From positions 346,553 through 410,552 of the forward strand of contig NZ_RXLQ01000005.1 of NCBI RefSeq assembly GCF_003953935.1: a DNA stretch of 64,000 nt. Direction: 5' to 3'. How positions within the stretch are numbered: the first letter of the stretch is position 1; each line of letters starts with the position of its first letter. The notes below the pieces were generated by a model. The model ran no database searches. It had not been told where the DNA came from and saw nothing but the letters and a program-made list of their open reading frames with translations. Of this stretch, positions 34,249 through 44,019 are shown one piece after another. The position numbers and the translations under genes were made by a program. This stretch comes from Massilia atriviolacea. GTDB lineage: Bacteria > Pseudomonadota > Gammaproteobacteria > Burkholderiales > Burkholderiaceae_D.

Positions 34249-34260
34249 GAATAATTCTCA
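34246..34260. promoter_or_regulatory. Fur box upstream of the STN-containing receptor gene
   Basis: TGAGAATAATTCTCA is a perfect palindrome around its central A and matches the 7-1-7 Fur motif at 12 of 14 defined positions. It overlaps the FecR stop codon and lies 81 bp before the receptor ATG. A CGTCTT at 34290 could be the -10 of an ECF promoter for the receptor. Confidence 0.78.
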
Positions 34261-34341
34261 TTCCGACGTGAGGATTTGCCGGCCTGCTGCGTCTTCCCCC
34301 ACAGAACCATCTTTTTAACATCTGTCTGTGGAGTCAAGCTC

Positions 34342-36723
34342 ATGCGCAAAGCGCGTTTCATCCCCCTTCCCCTGGCGTTCGCCACCTTGCTGTCGGCGAC
34401 CGCCGTGGCGGCCCCGGCCCAGCCACCGGTGGCCGGTCCGGTACTGCGGCTCGACGTGGCCAGCCGGCCGCTCGGCGACGCCCTCAACGAACTGGCGCGC
34501 CAGGCCAGTTTGCAGCTCAGTTTCTCGCCCGCCCTGGTCGGCGGCAAGAGCGCGCCCGCCGTGAGCGGCCACTACACGGCGCAGCAGGCGCTCGACCGCT
34601 TGCTGCAGGGGAGCGGCCTGGCCGGCAAGGTGGAGCAGGGCGCGGTGGTGATCCGCCCGGCGCCCGGCGCCCCCGCGCCGGTGCTGATGCAGGAATTGAC
34701 GGTCAGCGCCGCGCCGCTGGCGGAGCCGGCGCAGGCGCGCGAACGCGGTTACCGGGTGCGCCGTTCGGCCGCCTCGGGTTTCCGCGAGCAGGCGCTGCTC
34801 GACACGCCGTTTTCGGTGAGCGCCTTTTCGGCCGAACTGATCCAGGACCAGCAAGCCAAGTCGCTGGCCGACGTGGTCAAGAACGATCCCTCGGTCACCC
34901 TGGCCTCGGACCCGATGTGGTTCGACCGGGTGATGGTGCGCGGCTTTTACCTGGGCGTCGACGCGGTCAAGCGCGATGGCCTGACCATCAACGACCAGGG
35001 CTCGATCGCGCTCCAGAACAAGGCCTCGGTGGAGATCGCCAAGGGCTTGTCGGCCCTGCGCCATGGCCTGACCTCGCCCGGCGGCGTGGTCAACTACATC
35101 GTCAAGCGCCCCGGTGCCGAGAACCTGTCGCGCCTGACCCTGTCGGGCAGCGACGACGGCGCGCTGGGCGCCCACGCCGACCTCGGACGGCGCTTCGGCC
35201 AGGACCAGCAGGTCGGGGTGCGCGTGAATGCCTCGGCCGACAAGCTCGACAACCACGTGCCCGGTTACCGGGGCGACAGGCAGTTCCTGAGCGGCGCCTT
35301 TGAATGGCAGGCCAGCGACGCGCTGCTGCTGGAAGCCGATGTCGAGCACCAGCGTTCCGAAAAGCAGGCTCCCGGTTCGCCCAACATCCTGTGGTGGAAC
35401 ACCCTGGCCGAGGCGCGCGCCGCCTTTGCGCGCCTCGATGCGCGCAGCTATGCGGCGCAGGACTGGGCGGTCGAGCCGAACCGGCAAACCTACCTCGGCG
35501 CGCGCGCCACCTATCAGATGGGCGAGCAGTGGAAGCTGCAACTGGCCGGCCACCGCGCCAAGCTGGCGCGCGACCAGCGCTCGATCAACCCGCGCGCCAT
35601 GCGCCCGAACGGCGAGTACGACGCCAGCCTGTACTTCAGTCCCGGCCAGGAGCGCAACAACACCAGCCTGCAACTGGTGCTGGAGGGCGATCTGCGCAGC
35701 GGAGCGCTGGCGCATGCGCTGGCGCTCGGCGTCGACTCGGTGCGGCGCGACATGCTGTACGGCGACGGCTTCTCGGGACCGGTCGGGCAGGGCAATCTGT
35801 TCACCCCGCGCCCGATCGCCGTCCCGGCACCGCAGGTGGGCCCGTCCTACCTGGCCAACCGGGCCGACCAGCGCGCCGTGTTCGCCACCGACACCATCAG
35901 CCTGGGCGCCCAATGGCAGCTCTTCGGCGGCCTGCGCCACACCCGCATCGATATCCACGGCGGCGACGCCAAGGGCGTGCTGCGCAAGACCTACGACAAG
36001 GCCGCCACCACGCCGGCCCTCGGGCTGCTGTTCAAGCCGGTCCCCGGGATGTCGCTGTACGCCAGCTACGCCGAGGGCCTGGAGCAGGGCGGCACCGCGC
36101 CGCTCGGCAGCAGCAACCAGAACCAGGTCATGAATCCGATCGACAGCCGCCAGGTCGAGCTCGGCGCCAAGGCCGAGCTCGGCGGCGCCTTGCTCACCGG
36201 CGCGCTGTTCCGGATCGACAAGGGCCTCGAATATACCAATGCCGACAAGCTGTACGTGCAGGACGGCAGCCAGCTGCACCAGGGCGCGGAAGTGACGCTG
36301 GGCGGGCCGCTGACGCGCAATCTGCGCCTGCTGGCGGGCGCGGCCTGGCTCAAGGCGCGCGTCGACAGGACGGCCAACCTCAGCCTGATCGGCAAACGGC
36401 CGCAGGGCGTGCCGGCCTGGCAGGCCAATCTGTTTGCCGACTACGCGCTGACGGCGCTGGCGCAGGGCTTGTCGCTCAATGGCGGTGTTTACTACGGCGG
36501 CAAGAAGGCGGTCGACCTGCAGAACAGCTGGATGGCGAGCGCCTATGTGCGCCTGGATGCCGGGGTGCGCTACGAGCAGGCACTGGCGGCGAACCGGCGC
36601 CTGGTGTATCGCCTGACGCTCGAGAACCTGGCGGACAAGCGCTACCTGGCCAATACCAACGGCGGCGCCCTGACCTTCGGCACGCCGCGCAGCGCCCGGG
36701 CGTCGCTGGCGATGGACTTCTGA
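34342..36723 (+). CDS. TonB-dependent siderophore receptor with STN signalling domain
   Basis: This 793-residue outer-membrane receptor has a signal peptide ending near TAVAAPAQPP. An N-terminal STN signalling domain follows (LDVASRPLGDALNELARQAS to YTAQQALDRLLQGSGLAGKV), then a plug (IQDQQAKSLADVVKNDPSVT, RGFYLGVDAVKRDGL) and a barrel ending RASLAMDF. STN domains contact FecR, so ligand binding can switch on the ECF sigma factor encoded two genes upstream. The plug resembles hydroxamate or pyoverdine-type receptors (FpvA/FhuE-like) more than catecholate ones, but the ligand is inferred. GGAG lies 8 bp before the ATG. A strong terminator follows. Confidence 0.93.
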   Translation: MRKARFIPLPLAFATLLSATAVAAPAQPPVAGPVLRLDVASRPLGDALNELARQASLQLSFSPALVGGKSAPAVSGHYTAQQALDRLLQGSGLAGKVEQGAVVIRPAPGAPAPVLMQELTVSAAPLAEPAQARERGYRVRRSAASGFREQALLDTPFSVSAFSAELIQDQQAKSLADVVKNDPSVTLASDPMWFDRVMVRGFYLGVDAVKRDGLTINDQGSIALQNKASVEIAKGLSALRHGLTSPGGVVNYIVKRPGAENLSRLTLSGSDDGALGAHADLGRRFGQDQQVGVRVNASADKLDNHVPGYRGDRQFLSGAFEWQASDALLLEADVEHQRSEKQAPGSPNILWWNTLAEARAAFARLDARSYAAQDWAVEPNRQTYLGARATYQMGEQWKLQLAGHRAKLARDQRSINPRAMRPNGEYDASLYFSPGQERNNTSLQLVLEGDLRSGALAHALALGVDSVRRDMLYGDGFSGPVGQGNLFTPRPIAVPAPQVGPSYLANRADQRAVFATDTISLGAQWQLFGGLRHTRIDIHGGDAKGVLRKTYDKAATTPALGLLFKPVPGMSLYASYAEGLEQGGTAPLGSSNQNQVMNPIDSRQVELGAKAELGGALLTGALFRIDKGLEYTNADKLYVQDGSQLHQGAEVTLGGPLTRNLRLLAGAAWLKARVDRTANLSLIGKRPQGVPAWQANLFADYALTALAQGLSLNGGVYYGGKKAVDLQNSWMASAYVRLDAGVRYEQALAANRRLVYRLTLENLADKRYLANTNGGALTFGTPRSARASLAMDF

Positions 36724-36752
36724 GCGGCAGCGCCCGCAGTGGCGCGGACGTA

Positions 36753-36780
36753 AAAAAACCGGCCCGCGGGCCGGTTTTTT
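36753..36780. terminator. Bidirectional rho-independent terminator
   Basis: A perfect palindrome with a GC-rich stem (AACCGGCCCG and its complement CGGGCCGGTT) is flanked by six A on the left and six T on the right. It therefore works in both directions. It separates the TonB receptor gene from the convergent Bax inhibitor-1-like gene. Confidence 0.92.
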
Positions 36781-36799
36781 ATTGCCGGGCGATTAACGC

Positions 36800-37477
36800 T
36801 TATTCGCGTTCGCCGCCCAGGCCCAGCAGGGCCAGCAGGTTCTGGAAGATGAAGTACACGTTCAGGTACAGGCTCAGCGTGGCGCTGATGTAGTTGGTTT
36901 CGCCGCCGTTCACGATGCGCTGCACGTCATACAGGATGTATGCCGAGAAAATCGCGATCGCGATCACCGAGATCGCCAGCCACAGGGCAGGCATCTGGAA
37001 GATGAAGTTGGCCAGGGTTGCCAGGATCAGCACCATGACGCCGGCGAACAGCCATTTGCCCAGCATCGAGAAGTCGCGCTTGCTCACGGTGGCGATACTG
37101 GCCAGTACCGCGAAGATGCTGGCGGTGCCGCCGAAGGCCATCATGATCAGGGTGCCGCCGTTGGAAAAGCCCAGGGTGCGGCTCAGCAGCGGGGTCAGCC
37201 AGAGGCCCATGAAGAAGGTGAAGCCGAGCAGCACCACCACGCCCATCGCGGTTTGCTTGGTTTTTTCGATGGCGTAGATGAACCCCCACGACATCGCCAG
37301 GAACAGCACGAAGCCGAAGATGCCGCGTGGCACCGGAATATGGAACATCACACCCAGGGCGGCGCCGAGCACCGTCGGAATCATCGACAGGGCCAGTAGC
37401 CAGTAAGTATTGCGCAGTACGCGGTGACGTACTTCCTGGCGTCCCGCCAGGTCATAGTCTTGCAAGCTGATTGACAT
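36800..37477 (-). CDS. Bax inhibitor-1/YccA family membrane protein
   Basis: This 225-residue protein has seven predicted hydrophobic segments, from LLALSMIPTVLGAALGVMF to LYLNVYFIFQNLLALLGL. The family C-terminus is present (ILYDVQRIVNGGETNYISAT). YccA and its relatives modulate FtsH or act as pH-sensitive calcium-leak channels in structural work on bacterial homologues. The role here is inferred from family only. It is convergent with the receptor gene and shares its terminator. Confidence 0.92.
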   Translation of the reverse strand: MSISLQDYDLAGRQEVRHRVLRNTYWLLALSMIPTVLGAALGVMFHIPVPRGIFGFVLFLAMSWGFIYAIEKTKQTAMGVVVLLGFTFFMGLWLTPLLSRTLGFSNGGTLIMMAFGGTASIFAVLASIATVSKRDFSMLGKWLFAGVMVLILATLANFIFQMPALWLAISVIAIAIFSAYILYDVQRIVNGGETNYISATLSLYLNVYFIFQNLLALLGLGGERE

Positions 37478-37632
37478 AGTGCCTCCGATTGATAAAAAGT
37501 AACGCTCGCTAAAAGAATAGCACAGCGCGGGAAAAACGCGCAGAATCGCGCATGCGCCCGCGAAGTTTTACAAGCGCCACTCTATCACTTCTGCGGATCG
37601 CCGTGCAATATCCCTCTGAAAGGGGTGTTGTA

Positions 37633-37641
37633 TGGTAAAAT
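37633..37641 (+). promoter_or_regulatory. Extended -10 promoter candidate for ndk
   Basis: TGG immediately followed by TAAAAT (37636-37641) fits the extended -10 form TGnTATAAT with one mismatch in the hexamer. The leader to the ndk ATG would be about 56 nt. No good -35 is visible, which extended -10 promoters tolerate. Confidence 0.4.
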
Positions 37642-37703
37642 CGAAGGTTGATTGGGTCTCATAACTCAACATTAAACCTTTCTTTTTATTGGAGTTTTTA
37701 CAA

Positions 37704-38129
37704 ATGGCAATCGAACGCACCCTGTCGATCATCAAACCAGACGCAGTTGCAAAAAACGTCATCGGGCAAATCTACAGCCGCTTTGAAGGCGCTGGCCTGA
37801 AAATCGTCGCAGCACGCATGATGCACCTGTCGCGCGCCGAAGCCGAAGGCTTCTACGCCGTGCACGCCGCACGTCCATTCTTCAAGGACCTGGTCGACTT
37901 CATGATCTCGGGTCCAGTCATGGTGCAAGCGCTCGAAGGCGAAAACGCCATCGCCAAGCACCGCGACCTGATGGGCGCGACCGATCCGAAGAAAGCTGAA
38001 AAAGGCACCATCCGCGCCGATTTCGCCGATTCGATCGATGCCAACGCCGTTCACGGTTCCGACGCCGCCGAAACCGCCGCTGTGGAAATCGCTTACTACT
38101 TCCCAGCGCTGAACGTGTACTCCCGTTAA
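37704..38129 (+). CDS. ndk: Nucleoside diphosphate kinase
   Basis: Ndk transfers gamma-phosphate from ATP to nucleoside diphosphates through a phosphohistidine. The 141-residue product has the standard length, starts [20 protein letters not shown], and carries the catalytic His in [20 protein letters not shown] lies 9 bp before the ATG. It opens the run ndk, rlmN, pilW, rodZ, ispG, hisS that is conserved in betaproteobacteria. Confidence 0.97.
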   Translation: MAIERTLSIIKPDAVAKNVIGQIYSRFEGAGLKIVAARMMHLSRAEAEGFYAVHAARPFFKDLVDFMISGPVMVQALEGENAIAKHRDLMGATDPKKAEKGTIRADFADSIDANAVHGSDAAETAAVEIAYYFPALNVYSR

Positions 38130-38189
38130 TCAGTCACCCGTGACTGTTTGACCCGCATCACACCGCCTGTCCGGTTCGCCGGGCGGGCG

Positions 38190-38208
38190 GGGCGCTCCCG
38201 GAGCGCCC
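38190..38208. terminator. Hairpin in the ndk-rlmN gap
   Basis: GGGCGCTCC (38190-38198) and GGAGCGCCC (38200-38208) form a strong short stem, preceded by a second small hairpin CAGTCAC/GTGACTG at 38131-38146. No strong T-run follows either, so termination may be partial. Confidence 0.4.
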
Positions 38209-38247
38209 TGCTCAAGACCATTTTGACCTGACTCAATAAAGAATACT

Positions 38248-39417
38248 ATGACGACTCTCACCAACCTGCTGGACTTCGATCCCGCGCAACTCGTCGCTTA
38301 CTGCGCCGACTTGGGTGAGAAGCCGTTCCGTGCCAAGCAGCTGCAACGCTGGATCCACCAGTTCGGCGCCAGCGAGTTCGACACCATGACCGACCTGGCC
38401 AAGTCGCTGCGCGACAAGCTGGCCACGCGCGCCGAAATCCGCGCGCCGGCCATCATCAGCGACCACACGTCGCTCGATGGCACGCGCAAGTGGCTGGTCG
38501 ACGTCGGCAATGGCAACGCGGTCGAAACCGTGTTCATCCCGGAAGAAAACCGCGGCACCCTGTGCATTTCCACCCAGGCCGGCTGCGCCGTGAACTGCCG
38601 TTTCTGCTCGACCGGCAAGCAGGGCTTCAACCGCAACCTGACCGTGGCCGAAATCATCGGCCAGCTGTGGATGGCCGAATTCGAACTGCGCCGCACCAAG
38701 GGCACCGAACCGGGCCCCAAGGGCGAGCGCCAGATCACCAACGTGGTGATGATGGGCATGGGCGAGCCCCTGCTCAATTTCGAGCCGACCGTCACCGCCC
38801 TCAAGCTGATGCTCGACGACAACGCCTACGGCCTGTCGCGCCGCCGCGTGACCCTGTCGACCTCGGGCGTGGTGCCGATGATGGACAAGCTGTCGCAGGA
38901 AGTGCCGGTGGCGCTGGCGGTCTCGCTGCACGCCTCAAACGACGCCCTGCGCGACGGCTTGATTCCGCTGAACAAAAAATACCCGCTGCGCGAGCTGATG
39001 GCCGCCTGCCGCCGCTATCTCGCATTCGCCCCGCGCGATTTCATTACCTTCGAATACTGCATGCTCGACGGCGTCAACGACAGCGACGAGCATGCGCGCG
39101 AACTGCTGGCCCTGGTCAACGACCCTGTGGTCGGGGTGTCGTGCAAATTCAACCTGATCCCCTTCAATCCTTTCCCTGAGTCCGGCCTGTTGCGCTCGAA
39201 GAATCCGCGCATCAAGTCGTTCGCCCAGGTGCTGATCGACGGCGGCCTGGTGACCACCATCCGAAAAACCCGCGGCGACGATATCGACGCCGCCTGCGGC
39301 CAGTTGGCCGGCGAAGTGCAAGACCGTACCCGCGTACAGGAGCGCATGGAAAAAATGGCTGAATACCAGAAAAAGTTCGGCGCCGATTTCGGGCGCATCG
39401 TGGAGATTCCTTCTTGA
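38248..39417 (+). CDS. rlmN: Dual-specificity rRNA/tRNA adenine-C2 methyltransferase RlmN
   Basis: RlmN is a radical-SAM enzyme that methylates A2503 of 23S rRNA and A37 of some tRNAs. The 389-residue product has the CxxxCxxC cluster in [20 protein letters not shown] and the [14 protein letters not shown] region. The C-terminal methyl-carrier Cys is in [16 protein letters not shown]. It starts with [20 protein letters not shown]. Its last four bases overlap the pilW start, so the two are translationally coupled. Confidence 0.97.
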   Translation: MTTLTNLLDFDPAQLVAYCADLGEKPFRAKQLQRWIHQFGASEFDTMTDLAKSLRDKLATRAEIRAPAIISDHTSLDGTRKWLVDVGNGNAVETVFIPEENRGTLCISTQAGCAVNCRFCSTGKQGFNRNLTVAEIIGQLWMAEFELRRTKGTEPGPKGERQITNVVMMGMGEPLLNFEPTVTALKLMLDDNAYGLSRRRVTLSTSGVVPMMDKLSQEVPVALAVSLHASNDALRDGLIPLNKKYPLRELMAACRRYLAFAPRDFITFEYCMLDGVNDSDEHARELLALVNDPVVGVSCKFNLIPFNPFPESGLLRSKNPRIKSFAQVLIDGGLVTTIRKTRGDDIDAACGQLAGEVQDRTRVQERMEKMAEYQKKFGADFGRIVEIPS

Positions 39418-40250
39418 GCGCGCGCCTGCACCGCCTGCTGGCGCTGGCCGTCGTGGCCGCGGCCCTGTCGGCCTGTTCGACCACCAGCGTGACGCGCAAC
39501 GCCACGGCCGAGGCGACCGGCCTGCAGGGCAGCACCACGGAACTGAAGACCGCGTCCGACCAGACCAGCAAGGACAAGCGGGCCGGCATCCGCATGCAGC
39601 TGGCCATCGGCTATTATCAGGAAGGCAACTACACGGTGGCCCTCGACGAGATCAAGCAAGCCATCGCCATCGATCCCGAGATGGCCGACGCCTACAGCGT
39701 GCGCGCGCTGATCTACACCGCCATGGGCGAAGACATCCTGGCCGAAGAAAACTACCAGCGCGCGATGCGCCTGGCGCCGCGCAATCCCGAACTGAACAAC
39801 AACTACGGCTCCTTCCTGTGCCAGACCGAGCGCTACGCGCCGGCCATCGCCCAGTTCGAAATCGCCCTGAGAAACCCCATGTACCAGTCGCCGGTCAAGG
39901 CCCTGGTCAATGCGGGCGCATGCAGCATCAAGCAAAAGAATTACGACGCGGCCGAGCGCTACCTGCTGCAGGCCCTGCGTCTCGAGCCCGACCTGCTGCC
40001 GGTGCAATCCGGTCTGGCGCGGGTCTATTACGAGCGGCGCGACTATGTGCGCGCCGGAGATTATATCAACCGTGTGAAAGCGGTCGCGAAACTGGACAGC
40101 CTGCCCGCCGATGTGCTCTGGCTGGCCATCCGCGTCGAACGCAAGCTGGGCGACAAGGCCTCGGAGACGAGCCTGGCGACGCAACTGCGCCGGCGCCACC
40201 CCGGTTCGCCCGAGTTCGCAGCCTTCCAGCGCGGTGCATTTGATGAGTGA
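39414..40250 (+). CDS. pilW: Type IV pilus biogenesis/stability protein PilW
   Basis: PilW (PilF-like) is an outer-membrane lipoprotein needed for secretin assembly and pilus stability. The 278-residue product has lipobox LSAC (Cys21) and about five TPRs ([60 protein letters not shown] and following). The start is TTG at 39414, which overlaps the rlmN TGA. It lies in the conserved rlmN-pilW-rodZ-ispG order. Confidence 0.92.
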   Translation: MSARLHRLLALAVVAAALSACSTTSVTRNATAEATGLQGSTTELKTASDQTSKDKRAGIRMQLAIGYYQEGNYTVALDEIKQAIAIDPEMADAYSVRALIYTAMGEDILAEENYQRAMRLAPRNPELNNNYGSFLCQTERYAPAIAQFEIALRNPMYQSPVKALVNAGACSIKQKNYDAAERYLLQALRLEPDLLPVQSGLARVYYERRDYVRAGDYINRVKAVAKLDSLPADVLWLAIRVERKLGDKASETSLATQLRRRHPGSPEFAAFQRGAFDE

Positions 40251-40263
40251 GACAGGATCGACA

Positions 40264-41283
40264 ATGAGTTCAGAGTGGGCAGAACAAGCGGCACCGGGCG
40301 CCGGCAACAACGCCGCCAACCACGGTTTGCCGGGCAAGGCCCTGGCCGCCCAGCGTGAAGCGATGGGCTGGACGGTGGAACAGGTCGCCGACCAGCTGAA
40401 GATGGCCGTGCGCCAGGTCACGGCGCTGGAAGCGGGCGACTACGCCAACCTGCCGGGACCGGCCGTGGTGCGCGGTTTCGTGCGCGCCTACGCCAAGGTC
40501 GTCAAGCTCGACGCGGCGCCGCTGGTGGCCATGATTTCGCTGGATACGCCCGAGCTGGCCGAACCGGGCAACCGCACCGTGCGGCGCGACAAGCCCGCCA
40601 CCTTTTCCGAAGTGCGCTTCCCGACCAACGGCAAGCGCTCCGGCCTGCCGCTGGGCCTGATCGGCGCGGCCGTGCTGCTGGTGGCCGCCGCCGCCGGCGC
40701 CTGGCAGTTCGGCCTGGTGCCGGCCTCGCTGCTGGGCGCGGCCGGCCAGGCGACTCCCGCCGCCGCCGCCGGTTCGCAGGCGAGCGTGACGGTGCTGCCG
40801 GCGCCGCTGGCGGGCGACAAGCCTGCCGCCGCGCCGGCGCCGCTGGAAACGACCCTGGTCAAGCCCGACGAGCGCAAGCCGGTCGTTGCCGCGGCGCCGC
40901 CGCTGGTGTCGGTGCTGCCGCCGGCAGGCTCGACGCCGGCCGCTGCCGCTGGGGCGGCGACCACCGCGCCGGCCGCCGCCGCTGGGGCGGCGACGACCGC
41001 GCCTGCCGCCGCCGCTGGGACGGCGACCACCGCGCCCGCCGCCGTAGCGGGCAGCAATCCCCTGGTGCTGAACGTGCGCGACGATTCCTGGATCGAAGTG
41101 CGGCGCGCCAAGGGTGCGCCTTTGCTGTCGCGCCTGGTCAAGGCCGGTACCGTGGAAACGGTCGACATCAGCGAACCGGTCACCCTGGTCGTCGGCAAGC
41201 CGGGCGGCGTTTCCGCCACCCTGCGCGGCGAGGCGGTCGCCCTGCCGGACAACGGCCGCGCCGCAAAAGTCAAACTCAAGTAA
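40264..41283 (+). CDS. rodZ: RodZ-like helix-turn-helix membrane protein
   Basis: RodZ links MreB to the elongation machinery and shapes rods. The 339-residue product has a cytoplasmic helix-turn-helix domain ([20 protein letters not shown], then [14 protein letters not shown] and [11 protein letters not shown]) and one membrane helix ([20 protein letters not shown]). A long Ala/Pro/Thr-rich periplasmic linker follows, and a C-terminal DUF4115 domain begins at [17 protein letters not shown]. The ATG at 40264 has AGGA 8 bp upstream; an in-frame ATG at 40243 overlaps the pilW stop and is an alternative. The linker holds a 33-bp tandem repeat. Confidence 0.9.
   Translation: MSSEWAEQAAPGAGNNAANHGLPGKALAAQREAMGWTVEQVADQLKMAVRQVTALEAGDYANLPGPAVVRGFVRAYAKVVKLDAAPLVAMISLDTPELAEPGNRTVRRDKPATFSEVRFPTNGKRSGLPLGLIGAAVLLVAAAAGAWQFGLVPASLLGAAGQATPAAAAGSQASVTVLPAPLAGDKPAAAPAPLETTLVKPDERKPVVAAAPPLVSVLPPAGSTPAAAAGAATTAPAAAAGAATTAPAAAAGTATTAPAAVAGSNPLVLNVRDDSWIEVRRAKGAPLLSRLVKAGTVETVDISEPVTLVVGKPGGVSATLRGEAVALPDNGRAAKVKLK
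40939..41052 (+). repeat. 33-bp in-frame tandem repeat in rodZ
   Basis: Three near-identical 33-bp units and a partial fourth encode [33 protein letters not shown] and AAVAG. They make up part of the periplasmic linker between the membrane helix and the DUF4115 domain. Copy-number change would alter linker length without shifting the frame. Confidence 0.9.
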
Positions 41284-41296
41284 TAGGTCTTCGTTC

Positions 41297-42568
41297 ATGT
41301 CTTCTTCGAATCTGGCGATTCCATCCGGTCCCCTGGCGCGGCGCTTCAGCCGGCGCGTGCTGGTCGCGCACGGCGAACGCAAAATCTGGGTCGGCGGCGA
41401 CGCTCCCGTGGTGGTGCAGTCGATGACCAATACCGACACGGCCGACGTGATCGGCACCGCGATCCAGGTCAAGGAACTGGCCCGCGCCGGCTCCGAAATG
41501 GTGCGCATCACGGTCGACAAGCCCGAAGCGGCCGCCGCCGTGCCCCTGATCCGCGAACAGCTCGACAGGATGGAAATCGACGTGCCGCTGGTGGGCGACT
41601 TCCACTACAACGGCCATACCCTGCTGCGCGACTTCCCCGAGTGCGCGCGCGCGCTGTCGAAGTACCGCATCAATCCCGGCAACGTCGGGCAGGGCGCCAA
41701 GCGCGACAGCCAGTTCGCCCAGATGATCGAAGCGGCAATCCTGTACAACAAGCCGGTGCGCATCGGCGTCAACTGGGGCAGCCTGGACCAGTCGCTGCTG
41801 GCGCGCATCATGGACGAAAACGCCCGCCGCCCGGAGCCGTGGAGCGCGCAGGCGGTCATGTACGAAGCCCTGATCACCTCGGCCATCGAGAACGCCGTGC
41901 GGGCCGAGGAAATCGGCCTCGGACGCGACCAGATCATCCTCTCGTGCAAGGTCTCGGGCGTGCAGGACCTGATCGCCGTCTACCGCGAACTGGCGCGCCG
42001 CTGCGACTATCCGCTGCACCTGGGCCTGACCGAGGCGGGCATGGGCAGCAAGGGCATCGTGGCCTCGACCGCCGCGCTGTCGGTGCTGCTGCAGGAAGGC
42101 ATCGGCGACACGATCCGCATTTCGCTCACCCCGGAACCGGGCGGCGACCGCACGCGCGAAGTGGTGGTGGCGCAAGAGATTTTGCAAACCATGGGCCTGC
42201 GCAAGTTCGCGCCGATGGTGATCGCCTGCCCGGGCTGCGGCCGCACCACCTCGACCACCTTCCAGGAACTGGCCGACAATATCCAGAGCTACCTGCGCGA
42301 GCAGATGCCGGAATGGAAAAAGGCGTATCCGGGCGTGGAAGCCATGAATGTGGCCGTGATGGGCTGCATCGTCAACGGTCCGGGCGAATCGAAGCACGCC
42401 AACATCGGCATCAGCCTGCCTGGCACGGGCGAATCGCCTGCCGCGCCGGTGTTCGTCGATGGCAAGAAAACCGTCACCCTGCGCGGCGACAGGATCGTCG
42501 AGGAATTCCAGGCCATCGTCCTGAATTACGTACAAACCACTTACGGTAAGCAAACTGAACATGTCTGA
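41297..42568 (+). CDS. ispG: 4-hydroxy-3-methylbut-2-enyl-diphosphate synthase IspG
   Basis: IspG (GcpE) is the iron-sulfur enzyme that converts MEcPP to HMBPP in the non-mevalonate isoprenoid pathway. The 423-residue product shows [46 protein letters not shown] and INWGSL-type [12 protein letters not shown]. The cluster cysteines are in [15 protein letters not shown] and [17 protein letters not shown]. It is longer than E. coli IspG by about 50 residues, in the middle part. Its end overlaps hisS by eight bases. Confidence 0.96.
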   Translation: MSSSNLAIPSGPLARRFSRRVLVAHGERKIWVGGDAPVVVQSMTNTDTADVIGTAIQVKELARAGSEMVRITVDKPEAAAAVPLIREQLDRMEIDVPLVGDFHYNGHTLLRDFPECARALSKYRINPGNVGQGAKRDSQFAQMIEAAILYNKPVRIGVNWGSLDQSLLARIMDENARRPEPWSAQAVMYEALITSAIENAVRAEEIGLGRDQIILSCKVSGVQDLIAVYRELARRCDYPLHLGLTEAGMGSKGIVASTAALSVLLQEGIGDTIRISLTPEPGGDRTREVVVAQEILQTMGLRKFAPMVIACPGCGRTTSTTFQELADNIQSYLREQMPEWKKAYPGVEAMNVAVMGCIVNGPGESKHANIGISLPGTGESPAAPVFVDGKKTVTLRGDRIVEEFQAIVLNYVQTTYGKQTEHV

Positions 42569-43916
42569 TAACAAAAAAGAAAAAGCAACGAAGATCACGG
42601 CCGTCAAAGGCATGAACGACATCCTGCCGGCCGACGCGCCGCTGTGGGAGCTGTTCGAAAACACCGTGCACTCGGTCCTGAAAAGCTACGGCTACCTGAA
42701 GATCGTCACCCCGATCGTGGAAGACACGGCGCTGTTCAAGCGCGCCATCGGCGCGGTGACCGACATCGTCGAAAAGGAAATGTACTCGTTCAAGGACTCG
42801 ATGAACGACGACGAACTGACCCTGCGCCCTGAAGGCACGGCCGGCGTGGTGCGCGCCGTCATCGAGCACAACCTGGTCTACGACGGCCCGCGCCGCGTCT
42901 GGTACTCGGGACCGATGTTCCGCCACGAGCGTCCGCAGCGCGGCCGCTATCGCCAGTTCTTCCAGGTCGGCGCGGAAGCGGTCGGCTTCGCCGGTCCGGA
43001 CATCGACGCCGAACTGATCATGCTGTGCCGCCGCCTGTGGGACGACCTGGGCCTGGAAAACATCCGCCTCGAAATCAATTCCATCGGCGACGCGGCCGAG
43101 CGCCAGCGCCACCGCGCCGACCTGATCGCCTATTTCGAAGCCAATCTCGACCTGCTCGACGACGAAGCCAGGCGCCGCCTGCACGCCAATCCGCTGCGCA
43201 TCCTCGACACCAAGAACCCCGCCATGCAGGACCTGGTGAACAAGGCGCCGAAGCTGCTCGATTATCTGGAAGGCGAATCGGTTGCCCACTTCGAGGGCCT
43301 GAAGCGCATCCTCGACCACAACAATATCCAGTACACCGTCAACCCGCGCCTGGTGCGCGGCCTCGACTACTACAACCGCAGCGTGTTCGAGTGGGTCACC
43401 GACAAGCTCGGCTCGCAAGGCACCGTGTGCGCGGGCGGCCGCTACGATCCGCTGATCGAAAGCTTCGGCGGCAAGCCGACCCCGGCGGTCGGTTTCGCGA
43501 TGGGCATCGAACGCCTGATCGAACTGATGAAAGAAGCGGGCGAACCGAACGATCCGTCGGAATGCGATGTCTATATGGTGCACCAGGGCGAGGAAGCGCG
43601 CATGCAGGCCTTCGTGCTGGCCGAGCGCATCCGCGATGCCGGCCTCGATGTTGTGTTACATTGCGCCGCTGCGAGCGGTCCGGGCAGCTTCAAGAGCCAG
43701 ATGAAAAAAGCCGACGGCAGCGGCGCGGCCTTCGCCGTGATCCTGGGCGACGACGAAATCGCCAAGCGCACGGCGGCGGTCAAGTCGATGCGCGGCGCCG
43801 AAGGCGAGCAGCAGGCCAGCGTGCCGTTCGACGACGTGGTCGACTACCTGGTCAACCAGATCGTCGGCGCCCACGAGCATGACCACGACCACGAACACGT
43901 GCATTATCATCACTAA
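42561..43916 (+). CDS. hisS: Histidyl-tRNA synthetase with histidine-rich C-terminal tail
   Basis: HisS charges tRNA-His with histidine. The 451-residue class II enzyme has [20 protein letters not shown], motif 2 around [20 protein letters not shown], the histidine-specific [17 protein letters not shown] and [20 protein letters not shown], and motif 3 [14 protein letters not shown]. The C-terminal anticodon domain ends unusually in [14 protein letters not shown], with eight histidines in 14 residues, after the normal domain. Such tails can bind Ni2+ or Zn2+. The ATG lies inside the ispG coding sequence, so translation is coupled. Confidence 0.96.
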   Translation: MSDNKKEKATKITAVKGMNDILPADAPLWELFENTVHSVLKSYGYLKIVTPIVEDTALFKRAIGAVTDIVEKEMYSFKDSMNDDELTLRPEGTAGVVRAVIEHNLVYDGPRRVWYSGPMFRHERPQRGRYRQFFQVGAEAVGFAGPDIDAELIMLCRRLWDDLGLENIRLEINSIGDAAERQRHRADLIAYFEANLDLLDDEARRRLHANPLRILDTKNPAMQDLVNKAPKLLDYLEGESVAHFEGLKRILDHNNIQYTVNPRLVRGLDYYNRSVFEWVTDKLGSQGTVCAGGRYDPLIESFGGKPTPAVGFAMGIERLIELMKEAGEPNDPSECDVYMVHQGEEARMQAFVLAERIRDAGLDVVLHCAAASGPGSFKSQMKKADGSGAAFAVILGDDEIAKRTAAVKSMRGAEGEQQASVPFDDVVDYLVNQIVGAHEHDHDHEHVHYHH

Positions 43917-44019
43917 GTCAGCACCAAGTCAGCACCCGGCAGCAGGCGTCATCCGGCCCGTCCCGCGCGGGCGCGCCGGTATCATCCGATTAACCTGAAC
44001 TAACACCGTTGAGAATTAC

